A stretch of DNA of 64,000 nt from Candidatus Mycolicibacterium alkanivorans (GTDB taxonomy: Bacteria > Actinomycetota > Actinomycetes > Mycobacteriales > Mycobacteriaceae), in assembly GCF_022760805.1 (NCBI RefSeq), contig NZ_JAIVFL010000001.1:1302001-1366000 (forward strand), written 5' to 3'. Position 1 is the stretch's first letter. Every line of letters starts with the position of its first letter. Under the pieces are notes generated by a model that was not told where the DNA came from, made no database searches, and saw only the letters and a program-made list of their open reading frames with translations. Both the position numbers and the translations under genes were made by a program. Shown here piece by piece: positions 34,363 through 46,215 of this stretch.

Positions 34363-36015
34363 CTAGATCGCAGGTCCCAGCAGGTCGTCGGCGTCCTTGA
34401 TTACGTAGCCGTAGCCCTGCTCGGCCAGGAACCGCTGCCGGTGCGCGGCGTACTCCGCATCCAGGCTGTCGCGGGAGACGACGGAGTAGAACACCGCACC
34501 GCCGCCGTCGTGCTTGGGCCGCAGCAGCCGTCCGAGGCGCTGGGCCTCCTCCTGTCGCGAGCCGAACGTACCCGAAACCTGAACGGCGACAGAGGCTTCC
34601 GGAAGATCGATGGAGAAGTTCGCCACCTTTGACACCACCAGGGTCCGCACTTCGCCGCGGCGGAACGCGTCGAAGAGCGCCTCCCGCTCGGCGTTTTTGG
34701 TCGAGCCCTGGATCACCGGGGCGTTCAACTCGGTGCCGAGTTCGTCGAGCTGGTCGAGGTAGGCGCCGATCACCAGTGTCGGCTCGTCGGGATGGCGGGC
34801 CAGGATCGATTTGACCACGGCGATTTTCGAGTGCGCGGTCGAGCACAGTTTGTAGCGCTCGTCGGGCTCGGCGACGGCATACGTCATCCGCTCGTTGTCG
34901 GTCATCGTGACCCGGACCTCGATGCATTCGGCGGGTGCAATCCAGCCCTGCGCCTCAATGTCCTTCCACGGTGCGTCGTAGCGCTTCGGCCCGATCAGGC
35001 TGAAGACGTCGCCTTCGCGGCCATCCTCCCGGATCAGGGTGGCGGTCAGCCCGAGGCGCCGGCGCGACTGCAGATCCGCCGTCATCCGGAACACCGGGGC
35101 GGGTAGCAGGTGCACCTCGTCGTAGATGATCAGCCCCCAGTCGCGGCTGTCGAAGAGTTCCAGGTGCTTGTACTCGCCCTTGGTGCGACGGGTGATCACC
35201 TGATAGGTGGCGATGGTGACGGGGCGGATCTCCTTGCGCTCGCCGGAGTACTCACCGATCTCGTCCTCGGTCAGCGACGTCCGCGCTACCAGTTCGCGCT
35301 TCCACTGCCGACCGGCCACGGTGTTGGTCACCAGGATCAGCGTGGTCGCGCCGGCCTTCGCCATGGCCGCCGCGCCGACCAGTGTCTTGCCCGCGCCGCA
35401 GGGCAGCACCACCACCCCCGAACCACCCGCCCAGAAGGAGTCGGCGGCCATCTGCTGATAGTCGCGCAGCTCCCAGCGGTCCTGCTCGAGACTGATCGGG
35501 TGGGCCTCGCCGTTGACGTAGCCGGCCAGGTCCTCGGCCGGCCAGCCGATCTTGAGCAACATCTGCTTGACCCGGCCGCGCTCGCTGGGATGGACGATCA
35601 CCGTGTCGTCGTCGACGCGGGCGCCGAGCATCGGGGTGATCTTCTTGTTGCGCAGCACCTCCTCGAGCACCGCGCGGTCGAGGCTGATCAGGCTCAGCCC
35701 GTGCGCGGGGTGCTTGACCAGCTGTAGGCGGCCGTAGCGGGCCATGGTGTCGACGATGTCGACGAGCAGCGGCTGCGGGACGGCGTAGCGGGAGAAGCTG
35801 ACCAGGGCGTCGACCACCTGCTCGGCGTCGTGGCCGGCGGCGCGCGCGTTCCACAGCGCCAGCGGCGTGATGCGGTAGGTGTGCACGTGCTCGGGCGCCC
35901 GCTCCAGCTCGGCGAACGGGGCGATGGCCGCCCGGGCGGCGCCGGCCAGCTCGTGGTCAACCTCGAGCAGCACCGTCTTGTCGGACTGCACGATCAGGGG
36001 GCCGTCGCTCGTCAT
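34363..36015 (-). CDS. ercc3: XPB/ERCC3-type DNA repair helicase
   Basis: The protein has 550 residues. The N-terminal domain is the helicase-associated damage-recognition domain of XPB. SF2 motifs are VVLPCGAGKTLVGAAAMAK (Walker A), IIYDEVHLLPAP (DEVH), LTATLIREDGREGD (RED motif), and motif VI QRLGRLLRP in the second RecA lobe. Orthologue of Rv0861c by order and features: a 3'-5' helicase with ATP-dependent unwinding. The C terminus GYGYVIKDADDL is conserved. The gene downstream of its partner (36,023-38,281) is co-oriented with a 7-bp gap, hence an operon. Confidence 0.95.
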   Translation of the reverse strand: MTSDGPLIVQSDKTVLLEVDHELAGAARAAIAPFAELERAPEHVHTYRITPLALWNARAAGHDAEQVVDALVSFSRYAVPQPLLVDIVDTMARYGRLQLVKHPAHGLSLISLDRAVLEEVLRNKKITPMLGARVDDDTVIVHPSERGRVKQMLLKIGWPAEDLAGYVNGEAHPISLEQDRWELRDYQQMAADSFWAGGSGVVVLPCGAGKTLVGAAAMAKAGATTLILVTNTVAGRQWKRELVARTSLTEDEIGEYSGERKEIRPVTIATYQVITRRTKGEYKHLELFDSRDWGLIIYDEVHLLPAPVFRMTADLQSRRRLGLTATLIREDGREGDVFSLIGPKRYDAPWKDIEAQGWIAPAECIEVRVTMTDNERMTYAVAEPDERYKLCSTAHSKIAVVKSILARHPDEPTLVIGAYLDQLDELGTELNAPVIQGSTKNAEREALFDAFRRGEVRTLVVSKVANFSIDLPEASVAVQVSGTFGSRQEEAQRLGRLLRPKHDGGGAVFYSVVSRDSLDAEYAAHRQRFLAEQGYGYVIKDADDLLGPAI

Positions 36016-36022
36016 AGGGCCA

Positions 36023-38281
36023 TTATCCGGCGTCCGCCGACATCACCGATGTGACCCGGTGCACGGCGAACTCCCGCGGCCGGCCCTGCGTCTCGTCCCA
36101 GGCCACCAATTGGCCACCGTTCACTCCCAGCGGACGCACCACGCGCTGGGTGGCCACCCCGGCGGCGTCGACGTAACCGATCACCACGTCCTTGTTCTCC
36201 ATGGCCGCCTGCTGCAGCAGCGCCATCGCCACGGCCGGGTCCAGCCGCAGGTTGGCGAACGGCGCGAAGTCCGCCCGGCGCAACATCGACACCACCGCGG
36301 CCAACGTGTCCTGGTTCGGTTTGGGCGGCGACCGGAACGCCCGGTGCTGCTGCGGGGCGGGCACCCGCGCACCGCGTTGGCGGATGTCGACGATCGTGCC
36401 CGAGGAGTCCTCGGCGGCCGGGGCGAAGCCGGCTCTCCGCAGCGCGGCGAGCACCTCGGCGATCGGCACCTGCGACACCGCGACCGTCGGCGCCAGCAGC
36501 CGCACCTCGAGATGTTCCAGTGCGGGTGCGGCCATCGCGCTGGCGAGCAGCGTCGGGTCCTCACACCGGACGAACGACGACGCCATCCCCACTCTCAGCT
36601 GGCCGTGCCGCCGCGCGACGTCGTTGATCAGATAAGTGAGCCCTTGGGGGACAGGGGTTTTGGAGTGTTTCTCGAAGAAGCTGTGCATCCCTCCGGCGGT
36701 GCGGCCGGCGTCGAGGGCATGCCGGATGGACTGCTCGCTGACCCGGTAGACCATCGCCGCGCCCGCCGACTCGACGGTGGCCACGGTGGCGAGCTGCTCG
36801 GCGAGGTCGCGCTGCAACGGGCCGGGTACCACCACGGTCAGGTCGGCCTGAACCAGGAAGTGGTCGATCGGCGGGGGCAGGACCTTCGTCATCGCATCGA
36901 TGGCGGCGTCGGGACTGTCGGCAAGCAGCACCCGGGCCGGCGTGCTCAACGCTCCGCGGCCGATCAGGCCCACGGCGTGCGCCTCGGAGAGCAGATGCCC
37001 GACCGGGCCGGGTTGCAGCCGGGCCGCCCACCTCGGCCGTCGCCAGATGAGCGCCTGTGCCGCGTGCCGGGCGTCGACCCCGGAGCCGGTCGGCAGTTCG
37101 GCGAGCAACTCCAGCAGCAGCCGACGATCCAGCGGTGCCGCGGTGGAGTGCAGCGAATCAGACAGCGCCGCATAGGGTTTGCCGTCCGGGCCGCGGCTGC
37201 CGATCAGGCCCGGCCGCGCCGGCAGGTCCAGCCACGTGCTGGCCAGCAGTTGCCAGCGCGCCGCGGTGGGGGTCTCCAGGAACCGGTCGGCGGCCACCGT
37301 CGGCGCCCAGTACGGGCCCGAGGAGTCCGGCGGTTCGGGATCGGGCATGCCGCTGGCGATCAGCCCGGCGGCGGCGCACACCTCCAGAACCAGGCCCAGC
37401 CGTTGTTCGTCTATCCCGGTGAGCTTGCTCAGCCGCTTGGCTTCGCGGACTCCGATGCCGCCGCTGCGCAACTCGGGAACCGGTGTGGCGGAAAGGGTTT
37501 CGAGCACCAGCTCGATCTCACGGATCAGATCCAGCACGGCGCCCGCTGCCGACGCGTCGGTGTCGGCGGCCGTGGTGGTGCTGACCACCGGGTCCGGTGG
37601 AACCAGGTGTGCCGGGCCGGGCTCCTCGCCGCGCAGCACCTGTCCGACGTGGCGCGGCAGGATCACGGTGTCCTCGTCGACCTGCCGCAGCAGCCCGGCG
37701 GCCAGCAGTCGGGGCACCGGCCGGTCGGGCGGCGCGCCCGGCGCCGCATCTCGGGTGCGGCCTACCGGCGAACCCATCAGCAGCCGGTTGAGCAACTCCG
37801 ACTGCGGTTCGTCGAGCGCGTCGATGGCATCGGCGATTTCCGGCGCCGGCCGGGAGACATCCTCGAGGATGACCTGCCCGGGATACCAGGGCAGTCCGGC
37901 GGCCGCCTCCGCCGAAACGCGCAGCGCGCCCTCGCCCCACACCAGGGCACGCTCGCGTAGGTCGTCGAGGGCGGCAAGCACCGACTGCTCGGTGGCCCGC
38001 TCACCGATGAGCGTGACCAGCTTCGCCACCGGCACCGGGGCGGTCTCGGCGTGCAGCACCAGCAGCGCATCGAGCACCGCCAGGTGCAGGAAGTCCAGCT
38101 GGTCGGTGGCGGCCTTCACCGATTGGCGCGCCGCAGCCCGCGCGGCAAGGGCCGCGATGCTGCCCGGGGCGGGCTGGGCGAGGTCCGGCCGAAGTTCCAA
38201 CAGGCGGATCAGCCGCTCGTCGGAGCGCTCAGCGAGCCAGGCGCCCAGCGGCACGGCTGCTGGAGCGGGAGGTTGGGTCAT
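36023..38281 (-). CDS. Helicase-associated XPB-partner protein (Rv0862c type)
   Basis: The protein has 752 residues, with helicase-associated (Helicase_C_3-like) regions and no P-loop. It starts [20 protein letters not shown] and has repeated winged-helix-like segments. A C-terminal WYL-like beta region ([22 protein letters not shown], then [20 protein letters not shown]) may bind nucleic acid. It is located immediately upstream of the XPB helicase, as Rv0862c is of Rv0861c, and is probably its cofactor or part of a repair complex. Its function has not been settled. Confidence 0.88.
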   Translation of the reverse strand: MTQPPAPAAVPLGAWLAERSDERLIRLLELRPDLAQPAPGSIAALAARAAARQSVKAATDQLDFLHLAVLDALLVLHAETAPVPVAKLVTLIGERATEQSVLAALDDLRERALVWGEGALRVSAEAAAGLPWYPGQVILEDVSRPAPEIADAIDALDEPQSELLNRLLMGSPVGRTRDAAPGAPPDRPVPRLLAAGLLRQVDEDTVILPRHVGQVLRGEEPGPAHLVPPDPVVSTTTAADTDASAAGAVLDLIREIELVLETLSATPVPELRSGGIGVREAKRLSKLTGIDEQRLGLVLEVCAAAGLIASGMPDPEPPDSSGPYWAPTVAADRFLETPTAARWQLLASTWLDLPARPGLIGSRGPDGKPYAALSDSLHSTAAPLDRRLLLELLAELPTGSGVDARHAAQALIWRRPRWAARLQPGPVGHLLSEAHAVGLIGRGALSTPARVLLADSPDAAIDAMTKVLPPPIDHFLVQADLTVVVPGPLQRDLAEQLATVATVESAGAAMVYRVSEQSIRHALDAGRTAGGMHSFFEKHSKTPVPQGLTYLINDVARRHGQLRVGMASSFVRCEDPTLLASAMAAPALEHLEVRLLAPTVAVSQVPIAEVLAALRRAGFAPAAEDSSGTIVDIRQRGARVPAPQQHRAFRSPPKPNQDTLAAVVSMLRRADFAPFANLRLDPAVAMALLQQAAMENKDVVIGYVDAAGVATQRVVRPLGVNGGQLVAWDETQGRPREFAVHRVTSVMSADAG

Positions 38282-38346
38282 TGCTGACCAGCCTAAGACA
38301 GGCGGCCATGTTCACACCTCGGCGTGACTGGTGTCAGAATGATGCC

Positions 38347-38532
38347 GTGGCTGAGAAGAGTAAGTCCAGGTATGTCGACAACGGCTGGCCGACGAGGGAC
38401 CCCGAGGACCACGCGGTGAGCGAACTGGCCGCCGACCGGGTGGGCGCACTGTCCCCGTTCGGCGACCTCACGTTCCCGCTGCCGGCTTCCGACCTGCCGT
38501 ACCTGCACCCGGTTACCGTCGTCAACCGGTAG
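38347..38532 (+). CDS. Conserved short protein (Rv0863 type)
   Basis: The protein has 61 residues from GTG 38347 ([20 protein letters not shown]). It is hydrophilic with a proline/leucine-rich tail ([19 protein letters not shown]) and no known domain. It precedes moaC by 2 nt, so it is the first gene of the molybdopterin operon, as Rv0863 is in M. tuberculosis. It is divergent from the Rv0862c-like gene across a 65-bp promoter gap. Confidence 0.75.
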   Translation: MAEKSKSRYVDNGWPTRDPEDHAVSELAADRVGALSPFGDLTFPLPASDLPYLHPVTVVNR

Positions 38533-38534
38533 CG

Positions 38535-39019
38535 GTGACCAGCGGGCCGCAGCGCCGCCTCTCTCACGTCGACGAGCACGGTGCCGCGCACATGGTCGAC
38601 GTTACCGAGAAGGCTGTCACCGCCCGCACGGCCGTGGCGGCCGGGACCGTGCACACCACCGCTGAGGTGGTCTCGCGCATCGCGTCCGGCGGCCTGCCAA
38701 AGGGCGACGCCCTCGCCACCGCCCGCATCGCGGGGATTCTGGCGGCCAAACGCACCAGTGACCTGATCCCGTTGTGCCATCCCCTGGCGCTCACCGGCGT
38801 CGACGTCGAGTTCGCGATCGGGGAGAGCGAGGTCGGGCTGACCGCCTCGGTGCGCACCACCGACCGCACCGGCGTCGAGATGGAGGCCCTGACCGCTGTC
38901 AGCGTCGCCGCTCTCACGCTCTTCGACATGATCAAGGCCGTCGACCCGGCCGCGCGCCTCGACGACATCCGGGTGCTGCGCAAGGAGGGCGGCAAGACCG
39001 GCGTCTGGACGCGTTCAAC

Positions 39020-39023
<4 letters not shown>
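38535..39023 (+). CDS. moaC: Cyclic pyranopterin monophosphate synthase MoaC
   Basis: The protein has 162 residues. [71 protein letters not shown] and [11 protein letters not shown] carry the catalytic Lys, His and Asp residues of MoaC. With MoaA it converts GTP to cyclic pyranopterin monophosphate. GTG start. Its stop overlaps the start of the mog gene (GTGA), indicating coupled translation. Confidence 0.95.
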
Positions 39024-41352
<2,329 letters not shown>

Positions 41353-41575
41353 GGGGCGGGGAGGGCCTGCCCTGGTTGAGGGGGCCGACCTCCGACAGAC
41401 GGTAACGGGTGTCGAGAGCGCAGTCACCTTTTGCAAAATCTGGCGTTTCTGCTACCGGCAAACCTTAAAAGAGGTCTAAAGGCCCACGAAGAGGGGACGT
41501 TGTCCCTGGTAGATCAGGCTGTCAATCTGACCGTGGGCATCTCGTGACCTGATCGTGATGTGACGCAAATCATGC
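41353..41575. other. Non-coding rpfA promoter region
   Basis: There is no gene. This stretch between the riboswitch and the moaD stop holds the presumed rpfA promoter; AT-rich patches (TTTTGCAAAATCTGG, CCTTAAAAGAGG) at about 41,430-41,475 are unusual in this GC-rich DNA and could contain the -10 region. Confidence 0.4.
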
Positions 41576-41854
41576 TCATCCGCCGGCGAACGGGGGTAAT
41601 ACATCCACGATCTGTCCGGATTGCAGGCAGATGGCCCGGTTTCGGACCGCGACGCCATCGCACAGATACGAACACCTCTGTATCACCCGTGCCAATTCGT
41701 CACCCCGGCAACAAAGTTCGCCGATCAGATCGGCGACCGTCGCACCCGGGGCCAAGGTGAGCAGATCCGATTCCGCGCCGGCGGCCGCGCGTGCCGCCGC
41801 AAAGAACCGAACGGTCACCTCCACGGGCTTCAACGGCGCCGTCACGTTACCCAC
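41576..41854 (-). CDS. moaD: Molybdopterin synthase sulfur carrier subunit MoaD
   Basis: The protein has 92 residues with a ubiquitin-like fold: VEVTVRFFAAARAAAGAES, ATVADLIGEL, and the invariant C-terminal VLPPFAGG whose terminal Gly is thiocarboxylated. GTG 41854 overlaps the moaA stop; GTG 41845 is an alternative start. Partner of MoaE encoded 1.7 kb away. Corresponds to Rv0868c in order. Confidence 0.92.
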   Translation of the reverse strand: MGNVTAPLKPVEVTVRFFAAARAAAGAESDLLTLAPGATVADLIGELCCRGDELARVIQRCSYLCDGVAVRNRAICLQSGQIVDVLPPFAGG

Positions 41855-42902
41855 CGATCGCGCTCATCGGGCGCTCGGGCTGGACGAAGCCGGGATCGTT
41901 GATGCCGTGACCGGCCGCCTTGCGCCACATCGCGGCGCGCCACGCCGCCTCGAGCGCGTCGTCGTCGGCGCAGCTGCGCAACAACGCACGCAGGTCGGTC
42001 TCCTCGGTGGCGAACAAGCAGTTGCGTACCTGACCGTCGGCGGTCAGCCTGGTGCGGTCGCATGCCGAGCAGAACGCGTGCGACACCGAGGCGATGATGC
42101 CCACCGCGGCTGGGCCGCCGTCGACCCGCCACAGTTGTGCCGGGGCGGACCCGCGCGGCGCCGGGTCCGCTGTCAGCTCGAAGTGCGACGCCAGCGCGGC
42201 GAAGATCTCGTCGGCGCGCAATGCCGCATCGCGGCGCCACTGGTGACCGGCGTCCAGCGGCATCTGCTCGATGATCCGCAGCTGATAGCCGAACCGCAGG
42301 CAATATCTGAGTAGTTCCACTGCGTCGTCGAGACCGGATTCTGAGTCGAGCACGGCATTGACCTTCACCGGCCGCAATCCGGCGGCGCCCGCGGCGGCCA
42401 GTCCGTCGAGCACGTCGGAAAGGCGGTCGCGACGCGTGATGGCGGTGAAGCGCTGCGGGTCGCAGGTGTCCAGGGAGACGTTGACCCGGTCCAGTCCTGC
42501 TGCGGCCAAGGCTTTTGCGCGCCGGGACAGGCCCAAGCCGTTGGTCGTCAGCGCGATCTCAGGGCGGGGTCGCAGCGCGGCGGTGGCGGCCACGACCTCC
42601 TCGAGCGCCTTGTACAGCAGCGGCTCGCCGCCGGTGAAGCGCACGCTGGAGATACCGAGGCGGGTGACGGCCAGGCTGAGCAGGCGGGTCAGCTCGTCGC
42701 GGGAGAGCAGCTCGTCACCGGGCAGCCAGTCCAGTCCTTCGGCGGGCATGCAATAGGTGCAGCGCAGGTTGCAGCGGTCGGTCAGGGAGACCCGCAAATC
42801 AGTGGCGACCCGTCCGAAGGTGTCGACCAGCGGGCCGGCCAGGGGCATGCCCGCTGGTGGCTCGCGGCGCATCGCGGGCAGCCCGAGCGCAGTCACCGTC
42901 AT
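41847..42902 (-). CDS. moaA: GTP 3',8-cyclase MoaA (radical SAM)
   Basis: The protein has 351 residues. The radical SAM cluster C44-x3-C48-x2-C51 lies in LTDRCNLRCTYCMPAEGLDW, and the second cluster is in FCSACDRTRLTADGQVRNC; RFTGGEPLLY is also present. It usually ends in two glycines, here SAIGG, used in catalysis. With MoaC it makes cPMP. ATG 42902 sits in an ATGA overlap with the upstream membrane-protein gene. Confidence 0.95.
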   Translation of the reverse strand: MTVTALGLPAMRREPPAGMPLAGPLVDTFGRVATDLRVSLTDRCNLRCTYCMPAEGLDWLPGDELLSRDELTRLLSLAVTRLGISSVRFTGGEPLLYKALEEVVAATAALRPRPEIALTTNGLGLSRRAKALAAAGLDRVNVSLDTCDPQRFTAITRRDRLSDVLDGLAAAGAAGLRPVKVNAVLDSESGLDDAVELLRYCLRFGYQLRIIEQMPLDAGHQWRRDAALRADEIFAALASHFELTADPAPRGSAPAQLWRVDGGPAAVGIIASVSHAFCSACDRTRLTADGQVRNCLFATEETDLRALLRSCADDDALEAAWRAAMWRKAAGHGINDPGFVQPERPMSAIGG

Positions 42903-43291
42903 ACGCCCGCCTTGGTCTGGTCGACGGGAACGATCTCCTTGCCGAGCGGCGCCAGCGACACCGGCACCAGTTTGAGGTTGGCCAGGGCCAGCGGGATGCC
43001 GACGATCGTGATCGCCATCGCTACCGCGCTGACGATGTGGCCGATCGCCAGCCACAAGCCGAACAGCAGAATCCAGATCACGTTACCGATGACCGCGCCC
43101 GGCCGGGGGCCGGGCTTCTCGACGATGGTGCGCCCGAACGGCCACAACGCGTAGGAGGCGATCCGCAGCGCGGCGAACCCGAACGGAATGGTGATGATGA
43201 GAAGGAAGCACACCAGAGCGGCCAGTGCGTAGCCCAGCGCCAGCCACAGTCCGCCGAACAGCAGCCAGATAATGTTCAGGACCAGGCGCAT
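42899..43291 (-). CDS. YccF-family inner-membrane protein (Rv0870c type)
   Basis: The protein has 130 residues with two similar halves, each a hydrophobic hairpin: NIIWLLFGGLWLALGYALAA, then LLIITIPFGFAALRIASYAL with FGR, and NVIWILLFGLWLAIGHIVSA with ITIVGIPLALANLKL. The repeated IxIPFG/VGIPLA elements define YccF (DUF307). Function unknown. It overlaps moaA by 4 nt and is divergent from cspB. Confidence 0.88.
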   Translation of the reverse strand: MRLVLNIIWLLFGGLWLALGYALAALVCFLLIITIPFGFAALRIASYALWPFGRTIVEKPGPRPGAVIGNVIWILLFGLWLAIGHIVSAVAMAITIVGIPLALANLKLVPVSLAPLGKEIVPVDQTKAGV

Positions 43292-43440
43292 GTCTCCTCC
43301 AGGGGTTAGGCCAGCCTACCGAACTGAACAGGGGTGCTCGGCCGTCTCTTCTTCCCGAGTAGGATCTCCCACGCGCGTCCTGCACCGGTGGGGCGCTTTG
43401 TCACGTTGTCACGGATCCGTCAGACAAGCAGGTGAGACCA

Positions 43441-43851
43441 GTGCCGACCGGCAAAGTGAAGTGGTACGACGCCGAGAAGGGCTTCGGCTTCCTGTCCCAG
43501 GAGGACGGCGAGGACGTCTACGTGCGTGCCTCGGCGCTGCCTGACGGCGTGGAAGGTCTCAAAGCGGGTCAGAAGGTGGAGTTCGGCGTGGCCTCCGGCC
43601 GTCGCGGCCCGCAGGCGTTGAGCGTCAAGCTGATCGACCCTCCGCCGAGCATCACCCGGACCCGCCGCGAGGCGGCCGCCGCGGAGCGCAAGCACAGCCC
43701 CGATGAGCTGCACGGCATGGTCGAGGACATGATCACGCTGCTCGAAGGCGCGGTGCAGCCCGAGTTGCGCAAGGGCCGCTACCCCGACCGCAAGGTCGCG
43801 CGCCGGGTTTCCGAGGTTGTCAAGGCCGTCGCCCGCGAACTCGACGCTTAG
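43441..43851 (+). CDS. cspB: Cold-shock-domain protein CspB with C-terminal extension
   Basis: The protein has 136 residues. The cold-shock domain at 1-65 has RNP1 KGFGFLSQ and RNP2 DVYVRASAL. The extension of about 70 residues, helical and charged ([20 protein letters not shown] and a basic end), is the form found as Rv0871 rather than the 67-residue CspA. GTG 43441 was chosen. It binds single-stranded nucleic acid. It stands alone, divergent from the yccF-moaA-moaD operon. Confidence 0.92.
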   Translation: MPTGKVKWYDAEKGFGFLSQEDGEDVYVRASALPDGVEGLKAGQKVEFGVASGRRGPQALSVKLIDPPPSITRTRREAAAAERKHSPDELHGMVEDMITLLEGAVQPELRKGRYPDRKVARRVSEVVKAVARELDA

Positions 43852-43950
43852 CGGTGGATTTCCAGCAGTAGCTCCACGTTCGGCGAACGGGGAACATTGA
43901 TCGGGCCCGACCCGTGAGGGCGAGCGGGTGACAGCCGGTCACGGCGCCGG

Positions 43951-44442
43951 TTAGCTCCAGACGGCGCGCACCGACCACTCGGCATGCGGCGCGTCGTGCA
44001 GCTCGCCCTTGGGGTCCTGCACCAGGGTGAGCAGCTGGACCACGATCCCGGTCAGCTTGCCGCGATGCGGATCCGTCGTCGGAATCGTCACGGCCAGGCG
44101 GGTATTGGGACGGAACGTCGTGCTGGTCGAGTTGCTCTCGTCCTCGTAGACCTGCAGCAGACGCCAGGGTGCGCGGCCGATCGAGGCCGGCACCGACAGC
44201 TGAATGGGATAGCGCGCGTCCACCGCAAGCTCGCCCTGCGTCTGCGACTTCTGACACTCGTTGAGGTTGACCACGTTGCAGTAGACATACGGCCCCACCC
44301 GAACCGAGTGGCCATGCGAGTAGACGCTGATCTCGGGCATCGTCTCGGCACTGCCGCGGGTCAGCGCCCAGGCGGCTACCCCCGCACCCGCCGACGCCAG
44401 CACCACGACGACGACGAGAACCCAGCGGACCCAACGTGTCAC
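43951..44442 (-). CDS. Membrane-anchored DUF2771-type protein (Rv0875c)
   Basis: The protein has 163 residues: one N-terminal transmembrane segment (RWVRWVLVVVVVLASAGAGV) and an extracytoplasmic beta-rich domain with CNVVNLNEC (likely disulfide) and a C-terminal LHDAPHAEWSVRAVWS. GTG 44442 overlaps the stop of the transporter gene upstream (GTGA), as Rv0875c follows Rv0876c. Function unknown. Confidence 0.85.
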   Translation of the reverse strand: MTRWVRWVLVVVVVLASAGAGVAAWALTRGSAETMPEISVYSHGHSVRVGPYVYCNVVNLNECQKSQTQGELAVDARYPIQLSVPASIGRAPWRLLQVYEDESNSTSTTFRPNTRLAVTIPTTDPHRGKLTGIVVQLLTLVQDPKGELHDAPHAEWSVRAVWS

Positions 44443-46145
44443 TGGTCGGTCACCGCCGATGCGCCCTCCTGCTCGGCCAGCACCGGACGGTTTCCGCCGA
44501 AGCCGGGGATCAGTGAACCGCCGCGATTGCTGACGATGGTCTGCGCCAGGCCCAGGATCAGTAGCGAGCTGATCGCGGTGAACCCGACCCACAGTTCGGT
44601 GTACACCAGCACGCCGACGGCGCCGCCCATCACCCAGGCCAGCTGCAGCACCGATTCCGACCGGCCGAACGCCGAGGCCCGCGACTCCTCGGGCAGATCG
44701 TCCTGCAGCGACGCGTCCAGCGACGCCTTGGCGATCGCGCTCGACCCGGAGGTGATCAGCGTGGCCACCGCCGCGACGATCAGGTTGCCCGTCACCGCGG
44801 CGGCCAGGGCCGCGCCCGTGACCGCGATCGTGGCCCGCACCACCAGCACCGCCGGCCGGCCGAGCCGCAGGCGCGCTGCGGTGAAGTTCCCCGCGAAGTT
44901 GCCGATGCCGGCCGCCGCCCCGATGGTGCCCAACATGCCGAGCTGGACCCAGCCGCTGGCCTGATGCGCCTTGGCGACGAACGCCGGGTACAGGAACAAG
45001 AAGCCGACCATCGCCTTGATAGTGCAGTTGCCCCACAGCGAGGTGATGATGTTGCGGCCCAACGGTTGTCGCGGTGAGCTGATCGGCTCGGTGGCCGCAT
45101 CATCGGGCCGTCCGCCCAGCGGCCCGCTGTGGCCGTGGTAGGTCAAGGTGGTAGGCACCTCGCCCTCGGTGACCTCCACCCACCGCGGTATCCGCATGGA
45201 CAGCGAGGCGCCGGCCAGCGTGACGAACACGACCACGAACAACGCGCCCGGCAACTCGAACAGCGTGGTGAACACATACTCCACCCCGGCGGCGATGCCG
45301 CCGCCGACGATCGTGCCGCCGATCAATCCGAACACCGTCAGCCGCGAATTCACCCGCACCAGGTCGATCGTGGGCGGCATGACCCGTGGCGTCACCGCAC
45401 TGCGCAGCACGCTGAAGGATTTCGAGAACACCATCATCCCGAGCGCGCACGGATAGAGCACCCACGACGGATAACTGCCGGTGGCGCCGTCGTAGTTCAT
45501 GATCAGCACGATCGCCAGCGCGGTCCGCAGCATGAACGACATGGCCAGCGCCGCGCGCCGACCGTGCTGCACCCGGTCGAGGGCGGGTCCGATCAGCGGC
45601 GCGATGATCGCGAACGGCGCGATCGTGATCAGCAGGTACAGCGCCACCTTGCCCTTGCTCTCGCCGGTGGCGGCCGCGAAGAACAGTGTGTTGGCCAGTG
45701 CCACCGCCATCGCGGAGTCGACGGCGAAGTTGGCCACCACGGGCCAGGTCAGCGCGGTCAGGCCGGATTCGTCGGCCCCATCGGCGATCGCGGCACGGTG
45801 CACCATCGAGTACATCCGCTCGCCCATCTCGCGGCTGCGCATCGCGGCAGCGCGGGTGACGGTGATGCGTTCGCCGGCGCTGTCACCCACACCGCGGGAT
45901 CGCGGCGGCGGTGTGGATCGGCCCGCTGAGCGGCCGCGCTCGGAGTCCAGCGGCGGCAGGTAGCGGTTGGCGCTCGGCGTCGGGTCCGGGGGCCGACGGC
46001 CGGCGCCGCGGTAGGCGAGTTCCTCGTCACTCGGATAGTTGGCCATGCCGGGGTGCTCACCGGATGGTCCGGGGGGATGACGACGGCCCGGTTCCGCGTT
46101 CGGGTGCTCACGCCGCCTTCCAGACACGTCACGATTCTCCCCCAT
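44439..46145 (-). CDS. MFS-type transmembrane transporter (Rv0876c type)
   Basis: The protein has 568 residues. A hydrophilic, Pro/Arg-rich N-terminal stretch of about 120 residues is followed by about 12 hydrophobic segments (for example FAVDSAMAVALANTLFFAAA, LLITIAPFAIIAPLIGPALD, MVGFLFLYPAFVAKAHQASG) typical of MFS proteins. The substrate is unknown. ATG 46145 was taken; an ATG near 46,046 (MANYPSDEELAYRG) is a plausible shorter start. It is co-transcribed with the DUF2771 gene and divergent from the DUF3027 gene, with starts about 70 bp apart. Confidence 0.85.
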   Translation of the reverse strand: MGENRDVSGRRREHPNAEPGRRHPPGPSGEHPGMANYPSDEELAYRGAGRRPPDPTPSANRYLPPLDSERGRSAGRSTPPPRSRGVGDSAGERITVTRAAAMRSREMGERMYSMVHRAAIADGADESGLTALTWPVVANFAVDSAMAVALANTLFFAAATGESKGKVALYLLITIAPFAIIAPLIGPALDRVQHGRRAALAMSFMLRTALAIVLIMNYDGATGSYPSWVLYPCALGMMVFSKSFSVLRSAVTPRVMPPTIDLVRVNSRLTVFGLIGGTIVGGGIAAGVEYVFTTLFELPGALFVVVFVTLAGASLSMRIPRWVEVTEGEVPTTLTYHGHSGPLGGRPDDAATEPISSPRQPLGRNIITSLWGNCTIKAMVGFLFLYPAFVAKAHQASGWVQLGMLGTIGAAAGIGNFAGNFTAARLRLGRPAVLVVRATIAVTGAALAAAVTGNLIVAAVATLITSGSSAIAKASLDASLQDDLPEESRASAFGRSESVLQLAWVMGGAVGVLVYTELWVGFTAISSLLILGLAQTIVSNRGGSLIPGFGGNRPVLAEQEGASAVTDQ

Positions 46146-46215
46146 GGCGGCATGCCCGGGCGCACACGCGACCGGTGTGGCTGCCACAACCCGCCGTGAG
46201 GCAAGATTGGTGACG

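Noticed and set aside
35879..37960. A 693-codon plus-strand open frame opposite the XPB helicase and Rv0862c-like genes
   Set aside because: Arg/His/Gln-rich antisense shadow without domains; the minus-strand genes are strongly supported.
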